Source: a virus. From it: a DNA stretch of 64,000 nt. The notes below the pieces were generated by a model. It made no database searches, was not told where the DNA came from, and saw nothing but the letters and a program-made list of their open reading frames with translations. The translations under genes and the position numbers were made by a program. The stretch is from the IMG/VR virus record IMGVR_UViG_3300032668_000017, positions 1-64,000 of that record; one strand, given 5' to 3'. Of the stretch, positions 58,685-64,000 are shown one piece after another. Each line of letters starts with the position of its first letter. The stretch's first letter is position 1.

Positions 58685-59133
58685 ACAATGAACCAGTAGC
58701 GTGGATGATGGAAAACCCCCAAAATACAAGTGCATATTTGACCTTTGAAAAACCCACAAGAGAAATGAAAATTAGTCATCAAGCTATTCCACTCTACACC
58801 CATCCAGCAAAGAACAATGGGGGAAATCCTGAAGAACTGAACACTAGGCAGATTCAAGATGCTCGAACATCGTTGGAAAGTACCCCACCTTTTGCTTATG
58901 CGGTAGTCAGTAAAGAATGTCCTGATGGCATGGAAAATATGTCATTGCAGTTCAATGAACCAGTAGAGGCTAAAAAAGTTATTCCGCTTTATGAACGACC
59001 AATAGATGTAACAGATGAAGAAATACTTGAAATTATTGAACAAGTCAGCGAAGAGCAAAGATTGGTATGGCTTGGTGATAAAGTAATTTTTCCATTTGCT
59101 AGAGCAATACTAAGAAAGGCACAAGAGAAATGA
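58681..59133 (+). CDS. phage protein with EPVAW/IPLYTHP blocks, ending in RKAQEK
   Basis: 150 residues from ATG 58681. NEPVAWMMENPQNTS, then ISHQAIPLYTHPAKN and later KKVIPLYERPIDVTD are related repeats typical of widespread phage proteins of unknown role. The end AILRKAQEK matches 58033-58539. ATGA overlap with the polymerase gene. Confidence 0.7.
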   Translation: MNNEPVAWMMENPQNTSAYLTFEKPTREMKISHQAIPLYTHPAKNNGGNPEELNTRQIQDARTSLESTPPFAYAVVSKECPDGMENMSLQFNEPVEAKKVIPLYERPIDVTDEEILEIIEQVSEEQRLVWLGDKVIFPFARAILRKAQEK

Positions 59134-61097
59134 ATGGGCTACGAACTTTAGTCGTAGACTTTGAAACTCGTTGGGATAGTAAGGACTACACACTAAGCAA
59201 AATGACTACGGAAGAATATGTCCGCAGTCCGATGTTCAAAGCATTTGGTGTAGGCTATAAGTGGCTTGACGAAGATACAACTCATTGGGTTACGCACGAC
59301 GACATACCATCGTGGGTTAGTTCTATTGATTGGGAAAACATAAATGTGCTAGCGCATAATGCCCAGTTCGATATCTCAATCCTCGCTTGGCGATACGGCG
59401 CGCGACCCTTCTTCATACTAGATAGTTTGTCTATGGCTCGTGCCTTGCGTGGTGTAGAAGTAGGCAATAGCCTAGCTAAGTTGGCAGAAGACTATGGGCT
59501 ACCACCTAAAGGACAAGCGGTGCATAGCACCAACGGCTTGGCTGAAATTACCTATGAGATGGAGAAAGAGTTAGCCATCTACTGCGAGCATGATGTGGAG
59601 TTGTGTGCGCAGATATACAGGAACCTGATGGGCGAAGTTGAAGGTGGGTTTCCTGAGAGCGAGCTAAAGCTAATTGACATGACGCTCAAGATGTTTGTGT
59701 TCCCTAGACTTGAGCTAGACAAGGAGATGTTAGATGAAGCAATCGAAGATGAGAGGACAAAGCGGGAAGCGTTGCTTGCAAAAGTTGGGGTTGATGAAAC
59801 GGCGCTTGCTAGTAACCCTAAGTTTGCTGAAGTTCTTAGTGGACTTGGGGTCAAACCACCCCTCAAAATCAGTAAAACGACTGGTAAGGAAACTTACGCT
59901 TTCTCTAAAAACGATGCGCTCTTCCAAGCGTTGCTTAACAGTAGTAACGACGATGTTGCCCTACTTTGTGAGGCAAGGCTTAAGGTTAAATCGACGCTTG
60001 AACGCACAAGAGCGCAGAGATTCGCAGATATATCGGAACGAGGTGCGCTACCTGTCCCGCTCAATTACTACGGCGCACACACAGGTCGTTGGTCGGCGAG
60101 CAAGGGCTCGGGGCTTAATCTACAAAACCTCAAGCGGAACTCCTTCCTACGCAAAGCTATCAAAGCACCGCAAGGTTATACCCTCGTGGTCTGCGACCTC
60201 GCACAAATTGAGCCGAGAGTTCTTGCATACCTTGCGGACTATGAAGAGCTTATTGAAATCTTTGCGTCGGGGCAAGATGCGTATTCGGCTTTCGGGGCGC
60301 AAATGTTCGGCATTCCGAATCTCAGTAAGGAAACACATCCGACGCTTAGGCAGTCAGCCAAATCAGCGCTGTTAGGTTGTGGCTATGGCATGGGTTGGGC
60401 TAGCTTTTCTGCACAACTTCTTACTGGATTCCTAGGCGCACCACCTACGCTATACGACAAAGCATTTGCTAAACAACTTGGTGTAACTCAGCAAGATGCC
60501 GAAGACTTTGTTGGTTGGGAAAGAAACATGGAACTACTTAGCAAGATACCCCACACTTGCACAGACAGAGAGCTAGCGATACATAGCTTAGCGGCTAAGA
60601 AAATCATTGAGAAGTATCGTGAAGCGGCTTACCCTGTCGTAGCCTTTTGGGAGTTGTGTAGTTCGTTAATAAAGCATAGCCTAGCCGATGGTAAAGATTA
60701 CGAATACAAGTGTCTAAAATTTACAAAAGAGCGTATAATTCTACCTAGTGGTTTGGCTCTGCGTTATCCTGATTTAAAGGGCGTAGCCGACGACAAAGGT
60801 AGGATGCAGTGGTTTTATGGGTCTGACGAGAAGAAGCTATACGGCGGTAAGCTGGTAGAAAACATCGTTCAGGCGGTAGCTCGTTGTGTGATGACTGATG
60901 GTATGTTGAGAATACAAGAACGATACCCTTGTGTTTTGACTGTCCATGATGAAGTAGTGGCGCTAGCCCCTGAGGAAGAAGCTGATGAAGCTGAAAACTG
61001 GGTCTTGGCGCAAATGGTCATGGAGCCAAAGTATATGAAAGGTATCCCGCTTGACGCAGAATCAAGTCATGCTAAACGCTATGGAGATGCAAAGTAA
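59130..61097 (+). CDS. DNA polymerase I-type (family A) with 3'-5' exonuclease
   Basis: 655 residues. Exonuclease I motif DFET at 10-13, exo II NVLAHNAQFD at ~72-81, exo III YCEHDVELC at ~151-159. Polymerase motif A DLAQIEPR from D356, motif B RQSAKSALLGCGYG from R407 with K411, motif C VHDEV with H606-D607-E608. All catalytic residues are present and the order is normal. No 5' nuclease domain. Replicates the phage genome; adjacent genes supply nuclease and helicase. Confidence 0.95.
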   Translation: MNGLRTLVVDFETRWDSKDYTLSKMTTEEYVRSPMFKAFGVGYKWLDEDTTHWVTHDDIPSWVSSIDWENINVLAHNAQFDISILAWRYGARPFFILDSLSMARALRGVEVGNSLAKLAEDYGLPPKGQAVHSTNGLAEITYEMEKELAIYCEHDVELCAQIYRNLMGEVEGGFPESELKLIDMTLKMFVFPRLELDKEMLDEAIEDERTKREALLAKVGVDETALASNPKFAEVLSGLGVKPPLKISKTTGKETYAFSKNDALFQALLNSSNDDVALLCEARLKVKSTLERTRAQRFADISERGALPVPLNYYGAHTGRWSASKGSGLNLQNLKRNSFLRKAIKAPQGYTLVVCDLAQIEPRVLAYLADYEELIEIFASGQDAYSAFGAQMFGIPNLSKETHPTLRQSAKSALLGCGYGMGWASFSAQLLTGFLGAPPTLYDKAFAKQLGVTQQDAEDFVGWERNMELLSKIPHTCTDRELAIHSLAAKKIIEKYREAAYPVVAFWELCSSLIKHSLADGKDYEYKCLKFTKERIILPSGLALRYPDLKGVADDKGRMQWFYGSDEKKLYGGKLVENIVQAVARCVMTDGMLRIQERYPCVLTVHDEVVALAPEEEADEAENWVLAQMVMEPKYMKGIPLDAESSHAKRYGDAK

Positions 61098-61768
61098 TGG
61101 AAGTTAAACCAATCAAGTGGAGCCACTCGGGTCTTAAAGATTACGAAGGATGCGCTCGTCGGTTCTACGAGGTTAAGGTTTTAAAGAACTACCCATTCCA
61201 AGAGACTGTCCATACTAAATATGGTAAGCAAGTTCACGAAGCGGCTGAGTTGTTTGTAAAAGACGGCACGCCTGTGCCAGCAGAATACTCTTTTATGGAG
61301 CCGATTCTAGAACAGCTTATGAAGATTAACGGCAGAAAGATGCCTGAGCTTGAGATGGGTGTGCGTGAGGATTTAACCCCTTGCGCATTTGACGCACCTG
61401 ATGTTTGGGCTAGAGGTATCGCTGACTTGGTCATCATAGATGACGATGGTTTAAAGGCTTGGGTAGTTGATTACAAAACAGGCAACGACAAATACCCTGA
61501 CAGAGACCAGCTAATTCTAATGTCTTTGATGGTGTTTGCTCACTTCCCACACATCCGTCAGGTCAACTCTTCTTTGCTTTTCGTAGTGAAAAATAGTATG
61601 GTTAAGCATAAAATGGTGGCAGACGAGAAAGATTTTCATTGGGGTTTATACCGAGAAAGAGTTAGCAAGCTACAAGCTAGCTACAAAAACGATGTATGGA
61701 ACCCAACAAGCACCCCGCTATGTGGCTGGTGTCAAGTAAAGTCTTGTGAATTTAACCCCAAGCACTAG
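61097..61768 (+). CDS. Cas4/RecB-like PD-(D/E)xK nuclease with four cysteines
   Basis: 223 residues. Nuclease core: YGKQVHEAAELF (His), RGIADLVIIDD (Asp) and AWVVDYKTGND (Asp-x-Lys). C19 at the N-terminus and C209, C212, C217 at the C-terminus give the one-plus-three layout that binds an iron-sulfur cluster in Cas4 and AddB-type nucleases. Starts one base before the polymerase stop ends, so it is translationally coupled. Probably an exonuclease in recombination. Confidence 0.85.
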   Translation: MEVKPIKWSHSGLKDYEGCARRFYEVKVLKNYPFQETVHTKYGKQVHEAAELFVKDGTPVPAEYSFMEPILEQLMKINGRKMPELEMGVREDLTPCAFDAPDVWARGIADLVIIDDDGLKAWVVDYKTGNDKYPDRDQLILMSLMVFAHFPHIRQVNSSLLFVVKNSMVKHKMVADEKDFHWGLYRERVSKLQASYKNDVWNPTSTPLCGWCQVKSCEFNPKH

Positions 61769-61776
61769 GAACTATT

Positions 61777-62013
61777 ATGCAAACAGACGGCAAGCGTAAC
61801 TACAAACACGCATACAAACTACAAAAGAAAACAGGCGAGACTGAGGATCAGTTAGAGCGACAAAAGGCTCGTAGAAAATACGACAAGGAAGGTATAGACC
61901 GCAAAGGCAAACACATTGACCATGTGAAACCTTTAAAGTCAGGTGGGAAATCAACAAGCGGTAACTTAAGACTGCGATCTCCCAAAGCAAATATGTCAGA
62001 TAATAAAAAATAA
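61777..62013 (+). CDS. small HNH-like protein
   Basis: 78 residues: KRNYKHAYKLQKKTGETEDQ, then KHIDHVKPLKSGGKSTSGNL and RLRSPKANMSDNKK. The H-I-D-H ... N-L-R ... N pattern is a minimal HNH core, without zinc cysteines. Small enough to need a partner. Likely a nuclease or DNA-binding protein. Confidence 0.65.
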   Translation: MQTDGKRNYKHAYKLQKKTGETEDQLERQKARRKYDKEGIDRKGKHIDHVKPLKSGGKSTSGNLRLRSPKANMSDNKK

Positions 62014-62037
62014 TACTGGCAACAACGAAAGGAAAAT

Positions 62038-62310
62038 ATGGAGTTACTAAAAAGTTTATTTGAAGACTTTGGTAGGGTGTTAACAAGCCCCGCTAACGAC
62101 ACAATGGATACGCCTATTCATGTGCTTGAAGCTATGTGGCAAGTTAAGTGGGGCAACGAATGGGTTCCAGCAGAAGACTTTAACGACCTCTTTTGGCAAG
62201 GGGCTTTAATGCGCTTAGCTAACCGAGACTTAGTCGAACATCATAGAATTGTTACCGCACCAGATGGCAATAGCGGTCTGGTATACAGGCTAAAGAAAAA
62301 TGAGGCATGA
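62038..62310 (+). CDS. small protein, winged-helix-like, paralogue of the next gene
   Basis: 90 residues (AAAGGAAAAT ribosome site). Segment LEAMWQVKWGNEWVPAEDFN, FWQGALMRLANRDLV, then VYRLKK fits a small helix-turn-helix-wing. The next gene repeats this plan (RNLWLITYGDDWV ... RLFWAGLLE). Unknown role. Confidence 0.65.
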   Translation: MELLKSLFEDFGRVLTSPANDTMDTPIHVLEAMWQVKWGNEWVPAEDFNDLFWQGALMRLANRDLVEHHRIVTAPDGNSGLVYRLKKNEA

Positions 62311-62647
62311 AAGGTATTCGATTGGGTGGACTGATCCTAGGGGTGTGTTTGGTCTCGGAACAGGATACCCACCAAAATTTGGGCGGTATGGAATGGAAAA
62401 CAAAGTAAGGAGAAGCTTTGTGAAAGGCGCAAAGAAAGCAGATGCACACGAGTATGTAACCGACGCCAAAGAAATGCCGATCGAAGCGTGTCGTAATCTT
62501 TGGTTAATTACTTATGGAGACGATTGGGTCGATTCTAGCGTTTGCGTAGAACAAGAACCTGTTATGTGGGAAGTTGGCAATAGACTATTTTGGGCTGGCT
62601 TATTAGAGCATGATACACAAGTGGATAGATACAAATGCAAATCATAG
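62300..62647 (+). CDS. small protein, paralogue of the previous gene
   Basis: 115 residues if started at ATG 62300, which lies within the previous gene; an internal GTG at 62420 preceded by AAGGAG would give 75 residues. The C-terminal part (EACRNLWLITYGDDWVDSSV, RLFWAGLLEHDTQVDRYKCK) parallels 62038-62310. The 5' part is Gly/Pro/Tyr-rich. Start uncertain, gene reality good. Confidence 0.6.
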   Translation: MRHERYSIGWTDPRGVFGLGTGYPPKFGRYGMENKVRRSFVKGAKKADAHEYVTDAKEMPIEACRNLWLITYGDDWVDSSVCVEQEPVMWEVGNRLFWAGLLEHDTQVDRYKCKS

Positions 62648-64000
62648 AAAACAAAGCGCTGGTGTTTAACACCCGTGACCCACACAAATATAGCGTTATC
62701 CCTAATCATGCCATCGTAGAATCGAACGGCAATATACATAAAGTTGCTGTGAAATGGGGCTTGGATGAAGTGCGTGTGCTACGCAATCTAGGTGTTAAGA
62801 ATGTTCCTTCGCCTATCCGAGCTAAATACACATGGCCGGGTATGTATAAACCCTTTGAACATCAGATTGATACCGCAGAATTTCTGACAATTCACCCTAG
62901 AGCTTTCGTATTTAACGACCCCGGCACAGGGAAAACTATGAGCGCGCTATGGGCTGCCGACTATTTAATGAAGCTAGGTCGTGTCCGTAGATGTCTTATC
63001 CTATGCCCCCTATCAATCATGCACGACGCTTGGATGAACGGCGTAGGTAAGAGCGTAATACACAGATCAGTTATCGTAGCGCACCACGCACAAGCTACAA
63101 GACGCATTGAAATGGTGCAAGGCAACTACGAGTTTGTAGTAGTGAACTATGACGGCTTAAATCTTATCGCTGACGAAGTTGTAGCTAACGGCAAGTTCGA
63201 TTTAATTATTGTGGATGAAGCCAACGCATACAAGAATCCATCTACTAAACGCTGGAAGTCACTTAGCAAAATCCTCAAGCCCGATACTATGCTTTGGATG
63301 ATGACAGGAACACCAGCGTCTCAGTCCCCTGTTGATGCGTATGGCTTGGCTAGGCTAGTCAATCCCTCAGGAGTTCCTAAATTCGCTACGGCATGGCGGG
63401 ACAAGACTATGCAGAAATTAACCCAGTTCAAGTGGGTTCCCAAGAAAGGGGCGGCTGAGGCTGTTTTTGAGGCGCTACAGCCCGCCATTCGGTTTACTAA
63501 GGAAGAGTGTACCGACTTGCCCCCAGTCCTTACAGAGACCCGAGAAATACCCTTAACGCCCCAACAGACAAAATACTACCGCTTGCTTAAAGATAAGATG
63601 GTCATGGAAGCGGCTGGTGAAACTATTACCGCAGTTAATGCGGCGGCTGGTGTCTCTAAATTACTACAGATTTCTGCGGGTGCGGCTTACACAGATGGGC
63701 ATGAAGTAGTTGAGTTTGATTGCGCCCCACGCTTATCGGTACTACTGGAAGTATTAGAAGAGACGAGCCGTAAGGTGATAGTTTTTGCTCCGTTCAGACA
63801 TAGCATTGATACTATCCATAACCACTTACTAAAACACAATGTGGCTTCTGAGGTGATTCATGGGGACATTGGAGTATCTAAAAGAACAGATATCTTCAAG
63901 CGCTTCCAAACCTTGCCCGAACCTCGTATACTGGTAGTTCAACCGCAAGCCGCATCGCATGGTGTGACTTTAACTGCCGCAGATACAGTCGTGTTTTATG
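62635..64000 (+). CDS. SNF2-type helicase (3' end outside window)
   Basis: 455 codons visible, open at the right edge. Motif I NDPGTGKTMSALWAADYL, motif II IIVDEANAYKN (DEAN in place of the usual DEAH), motif III MMTGTPASQSP, and helicase C-terminal segment RKVIVFAPFRHSIDTI and HGDIGVSKRTDIFKRF. Typical phage SNF2-type ATPase that works at forks or in recombination. It starts inside the end of the previous gene. Confidence 0.9.
   Translation, partial: MQIIENKALVFNTRDPHKYSVIPNHAIVESNGNIHKVAVKWGLDEVRVLRNLGVKNVPSPIRAKYTWPGMYKPFEHQIDTAEFLTIHPRAFVFNDPGTGKTMSALWAADYLMKLGRVRRCLILCPLSIMHDAWMNGVGKSVIHRSVIVAHHAQATRRIEMVQGNYEFVVVNYDGLNLIADEVVANGKFDLIIVDEANAYKNPSTKRWKSLSKILKPDTMLWMMTGTPASQSPVDAYGLARLVNPSGVPKFATAWRDKTMQKLTQFKWVPKKGAAEAVFEALQPAIRFTKEECTDLPPVLTETREIPLTPQQTKYYRLLKDKMVMEAAGETITAVNAAAGVSKLLQISAGAAYTDGHEVVEFDCAPRLSVLLEVLEETSRKVIVFAPFRHSIDTIHNHLLKHNVASEVIHGDIGVSKRTDIFKRFQTLPEPRILVVQPQAASHGVTLTAADTVVFY

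Noticed and set aside
62307-62408. 33-codon frame starting in an ATGA overlap (MKGIRLGGLILGV...)
   Set aside because: It overlaps the longer gene 62300-62647 in another frame. Its ATGA start is attractive and it ends at the AAGGAG of an internal GTG, so it stays an alternative; composition does not decide.
1-64000. tRNA or rRNA genes, integrase, lysogeny repressor
   Set aside because: Gaps between genes are too short for most RNA genes and none shows a cloverleaf pattern by eye; no tyrosine or serine recombinase or CI-like protein was found. A tRNA scan would settle the RNA point.

Overview
The window is almost entirely a double-stranded DNA tailed-phage genome with a virion of podovirus (short-tail) type. 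It carries a terminase pair, a large portal, a capsid operon, two head-tail adaptor-like proteins, a gp10-like tail hub, a T7-style set of ejection proteins that includes a lytic transglycosylase and a 2478-residue giant, and a set of tail fibres. No tape-measure, sheath or tail-tube genes are seen, and no integrase, repressor, tRNA or rRNA gene was found. The GH19 endolysin, holin and Rz/Rz1 spanins point to a Gram-negative host. The protein styles recall phages of freshwater Proteobacteria, but that host assignment is inference.

Layout. A primase/helicase gene enters from the left edge on the + strand (1-2184) and is followed by a small + gene that meets the late operon tail-to-tail near 2.3 kb. 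From 44.4 kb down to 2.3 kb nearly everything is on the - strand and reads leftwards, in this order: terminase small and large subunits, a 2OG-Fe(II) oxygenase, portal, a GroES-like co-chaperonin, scaffold, decoration-like protein, major capsid protein (terminator at 35.45 kb), a capsid-associated protein (terminator at 33.78 kb), a run of small Gly/Lys-rich basic proteins, adaptors with an HNH gene inserted, upper-tail proteins, a duplicated fibre cassette with paired small genes, a 12-copy repeat protein, a tail-collar protein, the lysis cassette, the tail hub and the ejection proteins. A + strand GNAT + HNH pair sits reversed inside this operon at 34.6-35.4 kb.

At 44.4-44.86 kb lies a divergent control region with a + strand terminator, repeated TTGACA boxes and an extended -10 promoter. 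Rightward from 44.86 kb to the end, the + strand early/middle region holds about 45 tightly packed and mostly small genes. A 380-base non-coding stretch (45781-46163) has repeated GTGGAC boxes, an AT tract, a good sigma70-type promoter and an 11-bp inverted repeat. At 50.8-54.2 kb is an AAA+ ATPase / VWA-metallopeptidase-like / DUF3150-like operon. Next come many small ORFs (DUF3310, zinc ribbons, exported and membrane peptides, VRR-NUC nuclease), then family A DNA polymerase, a Cas4/RecB-like nuclease with four cysteines, a small HNH-like protein and a SNF2-type helicase open at the right edge.

The late genes build and fill the capsid, attach the tail and fibres, and lyse the cell. The early genes supply replication (polymerase, helicase, primase-helicase, nucleases) and many unknown functions, probably for host take-over or anti-defence. 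Because the right edge runs through replication genes and the left edge resumes in one with the same polarity, the window is probably most of a circularly mapping phage genome. Several small genes are called here from direct reading: 17961-18131, 21275-21433, 22525-22686, 23716-23877, 24371-24541, 46887-46997, 49142-49294, 49291-49452, 51947-52114, 54677-54835, 56276-56419, 56429-56593, 56593-56754 and 58536-58664. Family names are assigned by eye from motifs; no database search was run.
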